Part shown: in pieces, positions 1 through 8,123 of the stretch
Layout of the letters: each line of letters starts with the position of its first letter
How positions within the stretch are numbered: position 1 is the stretch's first letter
Source of the DNA: Galbitalea sp036271795
GTDB taxonomy: Bacteria; Actinomycetota; Actinomycetes; Actinomycetales; Microbacteriaceae
Direction of reading: 5' to 3'
DNA: 27,601 bases
Assembly (NCBI GenBank): GCA_036271795.1
Contig: DATAZY010000035.1
Span: forward strand, 1-27,601
Translations under genes and position numbers: made by a program
The notes under the pieces: generated by a model
Databases searched by the model: none
Seen by the model: the letters and a program-made list of their open reading frames with translations, nothing else
Told to the model about the DNA's origin: nothing

Positions 1-636
1 GTGGTGGCGAACTGCGTGGCCGTAGCGCTCGAGCGCCGCGCTCTGCGCGATGTCGACGTTGGTCGCCGTCTGTCGGAGCATGGTGATCAGGACGACCACG
101 GCGCCGCCGAGGATGATCGAATACACGGAGTCGAGGATGGCCGCTGGCACATGCTCACCACCGCCCGGAGGCGTCATCCGAACGATCCCGTAGATCGACG
201 GGACGACGAACAGGTAGATCGCTGCCCACCGGGTCGAGAACGCGATTGCGGCGGTCGAGGTTCCGACCGTGAGCAGGTAATAGAGCCAATGGTTGTCGGT
301 GGCGGAGTGCGGGATGACCACGGCGAACGGCCACGAGACAAGTGCGGCCGCGAAGACGAGCGCAGCAATCCCGTGCGCGATCCGGACGTGACGGACGGCA
401 ATCGAACAACCCAGCGCCAATAACAAACTCGCGACGATCGCGATGACGACGACCAGAAGCCAGATCGGGTTCGATTCGTGGACCTGAGCCAGCAGCGGGC
501 TGGCCGTCTGGGCGGCGAAGACCAGGCTGCCTGCCGCAACCGAGCGTGACAGGACGATCTCGACCTGCTTGCGGCTGACGGGATTTCGCGCCTGCTTTGG
601 CGCGGCAGCGCTCCGTGGCGCTGGGTTAGAGGACAT
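1..636 (-). CDS. Membrane sensor histidine kinase, N-terminal part (partial, cut by window edge)
   Basis: An open frame on the minus strand runs from an ATG at 636 to the window edge without a stop (212 codons). It reads as a short cytoplasmic start (about 25 residues, basic) followed by roughly five to six hydrophobic segments, for example around residues 30-50, 58-80, 85-108, 115-150 and 165-190, and then a charged stretch ending in ERYGHAVRHH that looks like the linker to a cytoplasmic domain. The start ATG overlaps the stop of the response regulator gene by 11 nt (ATGTCCTCTAA), so the two are translationally coupled. Inference: this is the cognate membrane sensor kinase. The HATPase domain that would prove it lies outside the window, so only the membrane sensor part is seen. 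Confidence 0.6.
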   Translation of the reverse strand, partial: MSSNPAPRSAAAPKQARNPVSRKQVEIVLSRSVAAGSLVFAAQTASPLLAQVHESNPIWLLVVVIAIVASLLLALGCSIAVRHVRIAHGIAALVFAAALVSWPFAVVIPHSATDNHWLYYLLTVGTSTAAIAFSTRWAAIYLFVVPSIYGIVRMTPPGGGEHVPAAILDSVYSIILGGAVVVLITMLRQTATNVDIAQSAALERYGHAVRHH

Positions 637-1330
637 CCCCGCCATCCGGATCCAGTCCGGGGAGAATTCCGTCTTCGACCGCTCGGCGCAGAAGATCGAC
701 CTTGGTTGGCGCGGGGCGACCCACTTCGACGTACTTCACTCGTATCCGGTCGAGATATTCTCGAGCTGTCGAGTATCCGATCCCCAGTTGTTCCGCGGCG
801 AGCTTGAGCGGCAGGCCGGAGGCGTAGAGGTGAAGGATCTCGCGCTCGCGACGGCCTAGTTGAGCTTTCGAGAAGTCACGGTCGGCGTCGATCGCTGTGG
901 CCCACTCGAGATTGTTGAGCACTTCACCGCGAGCCACCGTCGCGGCCGCCTGCAGCACAGTCTTGGTCGCGGACGACTTCGGGATGACGCCTGCCGCACC
1001 CGCGGCGAGCGCCTCTCGAACACTCGCGACGCGATCAGCGATGCTGTGGACGAGCACTGCAGCGCCGATCCCCTGGACCCGCTTGACGTTGTCGGTCACC
1101 GTCGAGCCGTCGCCAAGCGAGAGGTCAAGCACGACGACATCGACCTCACGGCCGGTCAGGCCGCTCAGAAGCTCGTCGACTGTTGCCGCCGCGAGAACAA
1201 AATCGTATCCGTCGTCGAGGAAGGCCGCCTTCAGCCCCAGACGCACAGATTCATGGTCGTCGACGACCGCGACGCGAACGCCGCCCGGTCGCACCAGAGA
1301 GTCTGTCTCGTGCACCGTTGCTTGCACCAT
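626..1330 (-). CDS. NarL/FixJ-family two-component response regulator
   Basis: This 234-residue protein has an N-terminal receiver domain at about residues 18-130: acidic pair D24-D25 in VVDDHE, predicted phospho-acceptor D69 in VVLDLS, Ser96 at the Thr/Ser switch position and Lys118 in IPKS. A C-terminal LuxR-type helix-turn-helix follows at about 155-220 (LGRREREILHLYASGL, then LAAEQLGIGYSTAREYLDRI). It would bind DNA as a phosphorylation-controlled dimer. It is the first gene of a two-gene minus-strand unit with the membrane sensor gene downstream, and is divergent from the DUF2207 gene. The regulon is unknown. The start at 1330 gives about 17 residues before the receiver fold; a slightly later start is possible. 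Confidence 0.9.
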   Translation of the reverse strand: MVQATVHETDSLVRPGGVRVAVVDDHESVRLGLKAAFLDDGYDFVLAAATVDELLSGLTGREVDVVVLDLSLGDGSTVTDNVKRVQGIGAAVLVHSIADRVASVREALAAGAAGVIPKSSATKTVLQAAATVARGEVLNNLEWATAIDADRDFSKAQLGRREREILHLYASGLPLKLAAEQLGIGYSTAREYLDRIRVKYVEVGRPAPTKVDLLRRAVEDGILPGLDPDGGDVL

Positions 1331-1389
1331 GATCGTTCCCGTCTACCCGTTTATGGGCGCCAGTGAGAGCCAACACAATGGTAACGGGA

Positions 1390-1402
1390 TTGGGCTGCCC
1401 AA
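1390..1402. promoter_or_regulatory. Inverted repeat in the divergent promoter region
   Basis: TTGGGCTGCCCAA is a perfect 6-1-6 inverted repeat, overlapped by a second one (CTGCC-caa-GGCAG, 1395-1407). It lies 18-30 nt upstream of the proposed -10 box of the DUF2207 gene, about where a -35 element or operator would sit, and in the only intergenic space (102 nt) between the response regulator and DUF2207. It could be a binding site for the neighbouring response regulator, but that is inference only. Confidence 0.35.
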
Positions 1403-1419
1403 GGCAGGAACCTGACCGA

Positions 1420-1425
1420 TAGAGT
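1420..1425 (+). promoter_or_regulatory. -10 box (TAGAGT) of a likely leaderless promoter for DUF2207
   Basis: TAGAGT ends 7 nt before the ATG at 1433, and no Shine-Dalgarno sequence is visible in the gap. This matches the actinobacterial TANNNT consensus and would place transcription start at or next to the start codon. Confidence 0.6.
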
Positions 1426-1432
1426 CTCCACC

Positions 1433-3352
1433 ATGCGAAGACGGCTTGCCCTGTTCGCGGGCGCAGCCGTGCTCGCCATTCTCACACTGTCGGGATGTTC
1501 CGCCCAAGCCGACGACCCGGAGCACATCGACACGTTCGACGTCCACTACACGATCGAAGCGAGTGGCACGGTCCACGCGGTCGAAACCATCCACTACGAC
1601 TTCGGCAGCACGCCGGACCGCCACGGCATCCTGCGTTTCCTCGATTCGCACTTCGCGCAGAGTTCGACCCAGGACCGGGTCTATACGTACACGAACCTCC
1701 ACGTGTCTTCGCCTACCGGCGCGTCAACCCTGTTCTCGACCTCTACCCAACAAGACGTCATCGTCCAGGTCGGCAACCAGAACGCGACGCTGGGCGGCAA
1801 GCAAACCTACGTGCTCAGCTACGACATCCACGGTGCGCTTAACGAGACGACGGGCACGAACGGTAGCAAGCTCGATGAGTTCTATTGGAATGCCACCGGT
1901 ACGGATTGGCAGATCCCGATCGACCGGGCGAGTGTGACCGTCACCGGTCCGGCGGAGTCAACGGCGGTGACCTGCGCGGCGGGCGGTCCCGGGTCGACAA
2001 CCAGCTGCCTGAGCCAGACCAAGACGACGCACGGAGGCACCTTTACCGAGGGCGAGCTTCCGGTCGGCTATGGAGTCACCGTCGACGTCGGCTGGCCGGC
2101 GGGAACGTTTGCTTCCACCGCGCCGATCCTGGAGCCGCACCTGGCGGCTGATGCGCCCAATGTGTATGCGGGATCCAATGACGGTCCGGACCCGTATTGG
2201 ACGCCGTGGAACTGGGGAATCGGGCTCGGCCTCCTGGTGCTGATCCCTCTGGCCTACCTCTTGTTCGTCCGCATCCGCGACCGCGACCAGGAGTTCACGG
2301 GCGAGACACCCGGCACCGTCCCGCTCGAGACTGCGTCCGCTCCCGTTGGTCCCGCACCGCAGCACGAGACGCTCGTGGTGCAGTACGAACCGCCCAAGGG
2401 CTTCCCGGTGGGCGCGGTCAGTCTCCTCATGGACAAGCAGCAGAGCAAGACCGACGTGACGGTCACTCTTCTCGACCTTGCCGCGCGCGGCCACCTTCGG
2501 ATCGAGGAGGTTGCCGGCGGCAGCCGAGGCAAAGCAAGCGACTACAACCTGGTCGCGACACCGGAGAAGGCGACGGTCGGAGACAACGCTGCGCTGCTCG
2601 CTCACGAGACCCTGTTGTTGCACGATCTGTTCGCGGGTGACGCCAAGACGGTGAGCCTGTCGAATCTGAAATACAACTTCTTCTCCGAGTACACGGCCGT
2701 CGAGGTCGGTATCAAGGCGTGGGTGCAAGGTCGCAACTACTTCATCGACAAGCTGACCCGCACCCATCCGGTGCTCCGCTGGATCGTCGTCGCCTCGATC
2801 GTCACGTTCGCCATCATGGTGTTCTTCTTCGACAAGGCCTGGACCCTGTGGCCGGTCGGCGCATTCATCGGTGCCGTACTGAGTCTTCGGGCGGGCAGGC
2901 GTGCCATCCGGCGCAGCGCCCTCGGCCACGCGGTATTCGTGCAACTGCAGGGATTCAAGCTCTACATTGCGACCGCGGAGGCCGACCAGATCCACTTCGA
3001 GGAAGGGATCGACGTCTTCAGCCGCTACCTGCCGTGGGCGACCGCGTTCGGCGAGGCCGATCACTGGACCGGGGTTTTCGCCGACCTGGCGAAGCAGGGC
3101 AGGTACAACCCGTCGCTCGACTGGTATGTGGGTGACCAGCACCTGCTGACGACCGTTGGCTTGGCCGGCTCGCTTGCGGCGGTGTCGTCGCTGGGGAGCG
3201 CGGTCAGTAGCTTCTCGCACTTCGCATCCGAGTCGATGTCGGCGTCGCCCCAAACCTCTGGCTCGAGCGGCGGCTCGGGATTTGGTGGTGGCGACTTCGG
3301 CGGCGGCGACGTCGGTGGTGGCGGTGGAGGCGGTGGAGGCGGGAGCTGGTAG
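1433..3352 (+). CDS. DUF2207 domain-containing membrane protein
   Basis: The 639-residue product begins with a signal sequence whose end, LTLSGC at Cys22, resembles a lipobox. An extracytoplasmic beta-rich domain follows (about 30-245, with YTIEASGTVHAVETIHYDF typical of DUF2207). There is a membrane helix at about 260-280 (IGLGLLVLIPLAYLLFVRI), a cytoplasmic domain, and a second membrane region at about 448-490 (WIVVASIVTFAIMVFFF). The C-terminus is a glycine-rich tail ending in GGGGGSW, a habit of this family. The biochemical role of DUF2207 proteins is not established. The gene is monocistronic: it diverges from the response regulator and converges with the methyltransferase gene, 7 nt away. 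Family assignment is good; whether the protein is truly lipidated is uncertain. Confidence 0.85.
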   Translation: MRRRLALFAGAAVLAILTLSGCSAQADDPEHIDTFDVHYTIEASGTVHAVETIHYDFGSTPDRHGILRFLDSHFAQSSTQDRVYTYTNLHVSSPTGASTLFSTSTQQDVIVQVGNQNATLGGKQTYVLSYDIHGALNETTGTNGSKLDEFYWNATGTDWQIPIDRASVTVTGPAESTAVTCAAGGPGSTTSCLSQTKTTHGGTFTEGELPVGYGVTVDVGWPAGTFASTAPILEPHLAADAPNVYAGSNDGPDPYWTPWNWGIGLGLLVLIPLAYLLFVRIRDRDQEFTGETPGTVPLETASAPVGPAPQHETLVVQYEPPKGFPVGAVSLLMDKQQSKTDVTVTLLDLAARGHLRIEEVAGGSRGKASDYNLVATPEKATVGDNAALLAHETLLLHDLFAGDAKTVSLSNLKYNFFSEYTAVEVGIKAWVQGRNYFIDKLTRTHPVLRWIVVASIVTFAIMVFFFDKAWTLWPVGAFIGAVLSLRAGRRAIRRSALGHAVFVQLQGFKLYIATAEADQIHFEEGIDVFSRYLPWATAFGEADHWTGVFADLAKQGRYNPSLDWYVGDQHLLTTVGLAGSLAAVSSLGSAVSSFSHFASESMSASPQTSGSSGGSGFGGGDFGGGDVGGGGGGGGGGSW

Positions 3353-3359
3353 TTCCCCC

Positions 3360-4601
3360 CTACTGCGCCGGGCGCGCTTTCACCAGGCTCGCCACAGCCT
3401 CGACGTGATGGGTATTCGGGAACAGGTCGAACGCCCTGAGCTGCGCGAGGACATAGCCTCTCTCAGCGAAGAAGCCGACATCGCGCGCAAGTGCAACCGG
3501 ATCACAGGCGACATAGACCAGCTGCTCAGGCTCTAGTAGCGCGAGGGCGCCAACGACCTCCCTGCCCGCACCGGAACGTGGCGGATCTAGGATGACCGTG
3601 GCCCCGCGAAGCCGCTCGCCCGATGCCGCGAGCTGTGCGACATAGCGCTCCACCCGCGCAGTGATCGCCCGCGCCCCGGGCCACTCGGCGAGATTCTCGC
3701 CCGCGTGTCCCGTCGCGCGGGAATCGCTTTCGACTGTCGTTATGCGGGTGGTCGATCCGAACCGGTCGCCGACCGCGGCAGCGAGCAGGCCAACGCCCCC
3801 GTAGAGGTCCAGATTGCCCGCGCGCGGATCGAACAGGGCGTCGTCGATCGCGCCCTGAACCGCAGAAGTAAGCGTCTCCGCCGCGGCCCGATGCACCTGC
3901 CAGAACCCGCTGTCGTCGACCCGGAAGTCTCGACTGCCGACGCGTTCCCGGATGACCGTCGGCTTCTGCCTGCCGACGATCAGCCGCGCCGATCCGCTGG
4001 ATGGCTCGAGCACGTCGATGTGGTCCTCGCCGGGGAATCGCTGCGCGAGCGGAGCCGCATCCTCTACCGCCTGCGTGGCCAGAGGCAGGTCGGTCACCGG
4101 GATCACGCGGTGGGATCGGGCCCCGAACGGGCCCGGCCCGCCCTCGCCGTCGACCTGAAGGCGGACCCGGGTGCGCCATCCCGTACCGTCGACATTGCCG
4201 GGGAGCGCCTCGACCGTCACGTCCGATTCGACGGAGGCCATCCTGCGGAGCGCATCGGTGAGCACCCGGCGCTTCAATTCGCGCTGGTGATCGATCCGGA
4301 TGTGGCCGAACTCTGCGCCACCGGCACGATCCTCGGGGGCTCGGTCGATGCTCGCCGCCGACCAAACCTGCGGCCGGCGAAACTCGCTCGCCCGGATGAC
4401 AGCCACAGTGTCGGCACGCCAGAACGACTTCTTCGAGTCCTCGGTAATGCGCGCGCGAACGAGCTCACCCGGGATGGTATCCGAGACGAAAATGACGCGC
4501 CCCTCATGGCGGGCGACGCAGATGCCGCCGTGCGCGACATTGGTAACCTCGAGTTCGAGTTCGAGTTCGGTGCCCCGCGCGCCGCCAGCCATATTCGCCA
4601 T
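3360..4601 (-). CDS. TRAM-domain class I SAM-dependent RNA (uracil-5-)methyltransferase, TrmA/RlmD type
   Basis: The 413-residue protein has an N-terminal TRAM RNA-binding domain (about residues 10-70) and a C-terminal Rossmann methyltransferase domain. TrmA/RumA family signatures are visible: FWQVH (Gln235), the SAM-binding LDLYGGVG (264-271), DPPRSG (339-344), the catalytic cysteine in YVACDP (Cys366) and the general base in NTHHVEAV (Glu401). It should methylate C5 of a uridine in rRNA or tRNA; which one cannot be read from sequence. The stretch where RlmD-type enzymes carry their iron-sulfur cysteines reads RAGGAEFGHI (92-101), with none. The ATG at 4601 sits 6 nt behind a TAGGCT box, and a second ATG follows at 4592. 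The gene is divergent from maf with a 20-nt gap. Confidence 0.88.
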   Translation of the reverse strand: MANMAGGARGTELELELEVTNVAHGGICVARHEGRVIFVSDTIPGELVRARITEDSKKSFWRADTVAVIRASEFRRPQVWSAASIDRAPEDRAGGAEFGHIRIDHQRELKRRVLTDALRRMASVESDVTVEALPGNVDGTGWRTRVRLQVDGEGGPGPFGARSHRVIPVTDLPLATQAVEDAAPLAQRFPGEDHIDVLEPSSGSARLIVGRQKPTVIRERVGSRDFRVDDSGFWQVHRAAAETLTSAVQGAIDDALFDPRAGNLDLYGGVGLLAAAVGDRFGSTTRITTVESDSRATGHAGENLAEWPGARAITARVERYVAQLAASGERLRGATVILDPPRSGAGREVVGALALLEPEQLVYVACDPVALARDVGFFAERGYVLAQLRAFDLFPNTHHVEAVASLVKARPAQ

Positions 4602-4607
4602 TTGTCC

Positions 4608-4613
4608 AGCCTA
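4608..4613 (-). promoter_or_regulatory. -10 box (TAGGCT) of a likely leaderless promoter for the TRAM methyltransferase
   Basis: On the minus strand TAGGCT is followed by exactly 6 nt and then the ATG at 4601. There is no room for a ribosome-binding site. The box touches the Shine-Dalgarno sequence of the divergent maf gene (AGGAG, 4613-4617), so the two signals share bases on opposite strands. Confidence 0.6.
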
Positions 4614-4621
4614 GGAGCACC

Positions 4622-5254
4622 GTGCGCCTCTATTTGGCCTCAACTTCCCCTGCTCGACTTGCGACGCTGCGTGCGGCCGGCATTGAGCCTGTACTGCTGA
4701 GCAGCGGAGTCGACGAGGAGGCCGCCGTTGCCGAGGCGGGACCGCTCACGCCGGCCGAGATGGTGCTGTTGCTGGCGCGGCTCAAAGCCGAGGCCGTCGT
4801 CGGACGTCTCGTGGGTGGCGAACCCATCGACGGGTTCATTCTCGGCGGCGATTCCGCCTTCGAACTCGACGGACGCGTCTACGGCAAGCCGCACCTGCCC
4901 GCCACTGCGCGCGAACGCTGGCTGGCGCAACGCGGCCGGGAAGGGCAACTTCACTCCGGCCACTGGCTGATCGACGCACGTGTCGGCGGCACCGGTCTCG
5001 CGCTGGGCGACGTCTCGACCGCTACAGTGCGGTTCGCAGCATCCATCACCGACGCCGAGATCGACGCCTATATTGCGACCGGCGAACCGCTCGAGGTCGC
5101 GGGAGCCTTCACGATCGACAGCCTCGGCGGCGCGTTCATCAGCGAGGTACGCGGCGATCCGCACGCCGTCGTCGGGCTTTCGCTCGCTCTCGTCCGCGAG
5201 CTTCTGCTCGAATTTGGCGTCAGTTGGCCGGAGCTCTGGAACCGCAACTTGTAG
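4622..5254 (+). CDS. maf: Maf-family nucleotide pyrophosphatase
   Basis: The 210-residue protein begins MRLYLASTSPARLATLRAAG, the Maf N-terminal signature, and has the conserved acidic loop LGGDSAFELDGRVYGKP with Asp77. Maf proteins hydrolyse non-canonical or pyrimidine nucleoside triphosphates to monophosphates and pyrophosphate (house-cleaning). The GTG start at 4622 is chosen because AGGAG lies 4 nt upstream and no earlier in-frame start fits the family N-terminus. It is followed 73-79 nt later by the acyl-CoA carboxylase subunit gene on the same strand, an arrangement also known from mycobacteria. Its promoter must lie inside the divergent methyltransferase gene or in the 20-nt gap. Confidence 0.92.
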   Translation: MRLYLASTSPARLATLRAAGIEPVLLSSGVDEEAAVAEAGPLTPAEMVLLLARLKAEAVVGRLVGGEPIDGFILGGDSAFELDGRVYGKPHLPATARERWLAQRGREGQLHSGHWLIDARVGGTGLALGDVSTATVRFAASITDAEIDAYIATGEPLEVAGAFTIDSLGGAFISEVRGDPHAVVGLSLALVRELLLEFGVSWPELWNRNL

Positions 5255-5319
5255 GCATCGGCAGTGCCTCGACATCCTTTTTGTGAGCTCTCGCCAAAAG
5301 CGGTGCTCCACAACCCCAA

Positions 5320-5325
5320 TAGGCT
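5320..5325 (+). promoter_or_regulatory. -10 box (TAGGCT) before the acyl-CoA carboxylase subunit gene
   Basis: TAGGCT lies 8 nt before the ATG at 5334, and 2 nt before an in-frame ATG at 5328. The hexamer is identical to that before the TRAM methyltransferase. A start of transcription at or near the 5334 ATG would give a leaderless mRNA; the 5328 ATG would then be untranscribed. Confidence 0.5.
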
Positions 5326-5333
5326 GGATGATT

Positions 5334-7088
5334 ATGCCCCGTATCACCAAGGTCCTCATCGCCAATCGCGGAGAAATTGCGGTACGTGTCATCCGCGCCG
5401 CGCGCGACAGCGGCATCGCATCCGTCGCCGTCTACGCCGACCAGGACCGGGATGCCCGGCACGTGAAGCTCGCCGACGAGGCGTACGCCCTCGAGGGGAC
5501 GACATCGGCGGAAACATATCTCGTCATCGACAAGATCCTGTCTGTGGCGCGGCGCTCCGGAGCGGACGCGATCCATCCCGGCTACGGATTTCTCGCCGAG
5601 AACGCGCAATTCGCGCAGGCCGTCATCGACGCCGGCATCATCTGGATCGGTCCGTCCCCCGACGCCATCGAGAGGCTCGGCGACAAGGTCTCCGCTCGCC
5701 ACATCGCGGAGAAGGTCGGTGCGCCGCTTGCGCCGGGCACTCTCAATCCCGTCTCGGGAGCCGAAGAGGTGCTCGAGTTCGTCGACATCTACGGACTCCC
5801 GGTCGCCATCAAGGCGGCGTTCGGCGGCGGCGGTCGCGGACTGAAGGTTGCGCGCACTCGCGAGGAAATTCCGGAACTCTTCGAGTCGGCGACGCGGGAG
5901 GCCATCGCCGCCTTCGGCCGCGGCGAATGCTTCGTCGAGAAGTACCTCGACGAGCCGCGGCACGTCGAGACGCAGTGCCTCGCCGACTCGCACGGCAATG
6001 TTGTCGTGATCTCGACTCGCGACTGCTCGCTCCAGCGCCGACACCAGAAACTCGTCGAGGAGGCGCCCGCGCCGTTCCTGTCAGACGAGCAGAACCTCGC
6101 ACTGTACACGTCGTCGAAAGCCATCCTCAAGGAGGTCGGCTATGTCGGCGCCGGGACGTGCGAATTCCTGGTCGCGAAGGATGGCACGATCTCGTTTCTC
6201 GAAGTCAACACTCGGCTGCAGGTCGAGCATCCCGTCTCTGAAGAAGTCACCGGCATCGACCTTGTACGGGAACAGTTCCGGATTGCCGAGGGCGGCGTGC
6301 TCGACTACCCCGACCCGGCGCCCCACGGGCACTCGTTCGAATTCAGGATCAACGGTGAGGACGCCGGACTCGGTTTTCTCCCTTCGCCCGGTCCGGTCAA
6401 CACGCTGCGGCTGCCCGGCGGCCCCGGAGTTCGAGTAGATAGCGGCGTGACGACTGGCGACGTGATTACCGGTGCGTTCGATTCGCTCCTGGCCAAGTTG
6501 ATCGTCACTGGTTCATCGCGGGAGGATGCCCTCGAGCGCTCTCGCCGGGCGCTCGACGAATTCGAGGTGACCGGCCTGCCCACCGTGCTGCCGTTCCACC
6601 GCAAGATCGTGCGCGATCCGGCGTTCACCTCGTCACCGTTCTCGATCTACACGCGCTGGATCGAGACCGAATTCGTGAACGACATCGAGCCGTGGACCGG
6701 GGAGCGCGAACACGACACGGTCGGGGTTGCCGCGCGCCACAAGATTGTCGTCGAAGTCGAAGGCAAGCGCGTTTCGGTTTCGCTTCCCACCCGGCTGCTT
6801 CCGGCATCCGGCAGTCTCGCAAATGTGGCCGCACCGAAGCGACGCGCGAGTGGCGCGGTCAGTACTGCGAGCGGTGACAGCGTCAAGGCGCCGATGCAGG
6901 CAACGGTCGTGAAGCTGGCGGTCAACGATGGCGACAGGGTCGTCAAGGGTGACCTCGTGCTCGTACTCGAGGCGATGAAGATGGAGCAGCCGATCACGGC
7001 CCACAAAGACGGGACGGTTAACGGTGTCAACGCCACCGTAGGTGCGACAGTTTCGTCGGGCCACGTCCTCCTCAACATCGCCGACTAG
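5334..7088 (+). CDS. accA: Acetyl/propionyl-CoA carboxylase alpha subunit (biotin carboxylase + biotin carboxyl carrier)
   Basis: The 584-residue fused subunit holds a biotin carboxylase N-terminal domain from residue 2 (ITKVLIANRGEIAVRVIRAA), the ATP-grasp domain with FGGGGRGLKVA near 165, the catalytic stretch FLEVNTRLQVEHPVSE near 290, and a C-terminal biotinyl domain with EAMKMEQ, where Lys549 is the expected biotinylation site. It carboxylates biotin with bicarbonate and ATP and passes CO2 to a separate carboxyltransferase subunit (not in this window) to make malonyl- or methylmalonyl-CoA for lipid synthesis. It is the counterpart of mycobacterial AccA3. The open frame extends upstream to 4980, but that part is out-of-frame maf sequence; homology begins at MPRITKV. 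ATG 5334 is preferred over ATG 5328 on promoter spacing. Confidence 0.95.
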   Translation: MPRITKVLIANRGEIAVRVIRAARDSGIASVAVYADQDRDARHVKLADEAYALEGTTSAETYLVIDKILSVARRSGADAIHPGYGFLAENAQFAQAVIDAGIIWIGPSPDAIERLGDKVSARHIAEKVGAPLAPGTLNPVSGAEEVLEFVDIYGLPVAIKAAFGGGGRGLKVARTREEIPELFESATREAIAAFGRGECFVEKYLDEPRHVETQCLADSHGNVVVISTRDCSLQRRHQKLVEEAPAPFLSDEQNLALYTSSKAILKEVGYVGAGTCEFLVAKDGTISFLEVNTRLQVEHPVSEEVTGIDLVREQFRIAEGGVLDYPDPAPHGHSFEFRINGEDAGLGFLPSPGPVNTLRLPGGPGVRVDSGVTTGDVITGAFDSLLAKLIVTGSSREDALERSRRALDEFEVTGLPTVLPFHRKIVRDPAFTSSPFSIYTRWIETEFVNDIEPWTGEREHDTVGVAARHKIVVEVEGKRVSVSLPTRLLPASGSLANVAAPKRRASGAVSTASGDSVKAPMQATVVKLAVNDGDRVVKGDLVLVLEAMKMEQPITAHKDGTVNGVNATVGATVSSGHVLLNIAD

Positions 7089-7092
7089 TCAC

Positions 7093-7150
7093 GCCGCACT
7101 TTGTTGATCGCGCGGCCCCTGTAACCCCTGCGTGGTCAACAAACTGCGGC
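7093..7150. repeat. Palindromic repeat, copy 1 (left flank of nuclease-like gene A)
   Basis: An imperfect 58-nt palindrome: the left arm 7093-7109 matches the reverse complement of 7134-7150 at 15 of 17 positions. Its core 7096-7143 is 44/48 identical to the reverse complement of 8219-8266, and all four differences are transitions. It starts 5 nt after the accA stop codon. It could fold as a strong hairpin in RNA or single-stranded DNA, but no T-tract follows, so it is not a classical terminator. Confidence 0.85.
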
Positions 7151-7166
7151 TTGACGTTGGCTCTGC

Positions 7167-8123
7167 TCACCGCACACCCGCTCTGACAAGCTGGTTCCGG
7201 AGCGCTGGCATCGAGGTAGCCACCTTCCAACCCCAACGACTCATCGCGTGGCCCGCAGCGCGGAGATCGTCCTCGCGATCCTTCTCGTCCAGAAGAGCCC
7301 GCTCGGGAGTACGTCCGCCGAGAAAACGCGGGTCGCTGTATTTCGCCTCCCCATCGAATTCGCCGATGATATTGAACTTGGGCCACCAGAAGTCCACGAA
7401 CCATCGGCGACCGCTCGCGCCGACGAGTCCGGCCTGCAGTTCCGGCGAGCTCAGATGCGCCAGCGCGATGTTGACCCGGCTCAACGACTCGCCCGGGCTT
7501 TCGGATGCGCCGTCGGCAAAATCGATCGCACGGGACGCACGAGCCGTCCCACGTCGGAGATCCGCCTTCGCCAACTCGGCGCGGATCTCCTGACGAGACA
7601 CAGTGAAGTCGGGTGAGCCTGCGACGATCAAACCTGAACGGTGAAGCGCCGCATCCGCGACCACTACAGACTGCTCAAACGACGACTCGCAGAGGATGTC
7701 GGCGACCGTGCGCGCGATTGAGGTAACTCTCAACCCCTCGATTCTTTCTATTCGCCGCGGAAGGCCGACATTGTGGCGCACCAGGACACGTGATGACCGT
7801 CCACCAGTGGAGAAGTCAGAAAGTACATGGGTCGCAGACGTTTGTGGGCCGATCCAGGGAAGTCGCCACATTGCGACTGCCGATTGATGAGACACCACGA
7901 AGTCCCGACTGGCGTACGCGACCGCGGCTTTGACGCGGAGCCGTTGCTGCGCGTCGCGATCAAGCGAATTCCAGTCGGAGGTTCTGACGTATGCACCTCG
8001 GCGTAACGCAAAGAATTCGCCCAGCTTCACACGATTGAAGAATGCATTTCGTTCACCGGGGCTCATGATGTCGCGACTGAAGATAATCGAATCGATCCAT
8101 TCGAGGGTGGCGGGATTGAGCAT
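7167..8123 (-). CDS. AbiEi-like / DUF559-type PD-(D/E)XK domain protein (gene A)
   Basis: The 318-residue protein is of unproven function. The N-terminal half resembles AbiEi-type antitoxin regions: a small helical/winged-helix part with LRRGAYVR (40-47) and then FVVSHQSAVAMWRLP (75-89). The C-terminal half (about 205-300) looks like a DUF559/Vsr-type restriction-endonuclease fold: Glu212 in SPGESLSR, Asp244 in VDFWWP, Glu255 and Asp257 in IGEFDGEAKY, and EKDREDDLRAAG from 280. It is homologous along its length to the protein at 15342-16265, sharing SH..A...W..P, G-R-TS--RT--D, SP-ES--R and D--WP/D--YP. Both sides carry an inverted palindromic repeat. The start at 8123 has a TACACA box 8 nt upstream, weaker than its neighbours' promoters. 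Whether the fold cuts DNA, and what the N-terminal part controls, is unknown. Confidence 0.75.
   Translation of the reverse strand: MLNPATLEWIDSIIFSRDIMSPGERNAFFNRVKLGEFFALRRGAYVRTSDWNSLDRDAQQRLRVKAAVAYASRDFVVSHQSAVAMWRLPWIGPQTSATHVLSDFSTGGRSSRVLVRHNVGLPRRIERIEGLRVTSIARTVADILCESSFEQSVVVADAALHRSGLIVAGSPDFTVSRQEIRAELAKADLRRGTARASRAIDFADGASESPGESLSRVNIALAHLSSPELQAGLVGASGRRWFVDFWWPKFNIIGEFDGEAKYSDPRFLGGRTPERALLDEKDREDDLRAAGHAMSRWGWKVATSMPALRNQLVRAGVR

Noticed and set aside
1958..3253. A 431-codon open frame on the minus strand opposite the DUF2207 gene
   Set aside because: Antisense shadow; Arg- and Gln-rich without motifs, while the plus-strand frame carries the signal peptide, membrane helices and family pattern.
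4551..4568. Three tandem GAGTTC hexamers giving a Leu-Glu repeat in the methyltransferase N-terminus
   Set aside because: Short and in frame; it fits the first beta strand of the TRAM domain and gives no sign of a contingency locus.
4980..5333. An N-terminal extension of the acyl-CoA carboxylase subunit by 118 codons
   Set aside because: The extension is the maf coding region read in another frame; homology begins at MPRITKV.
7093..7150. Palindrome after accA as an ordinary rho-independent terminator
   Set aside because: No T-tract follows on either strand, and a near-identical inverted copy occurs on the far side of gene A. A termination role in addition is not excluded.
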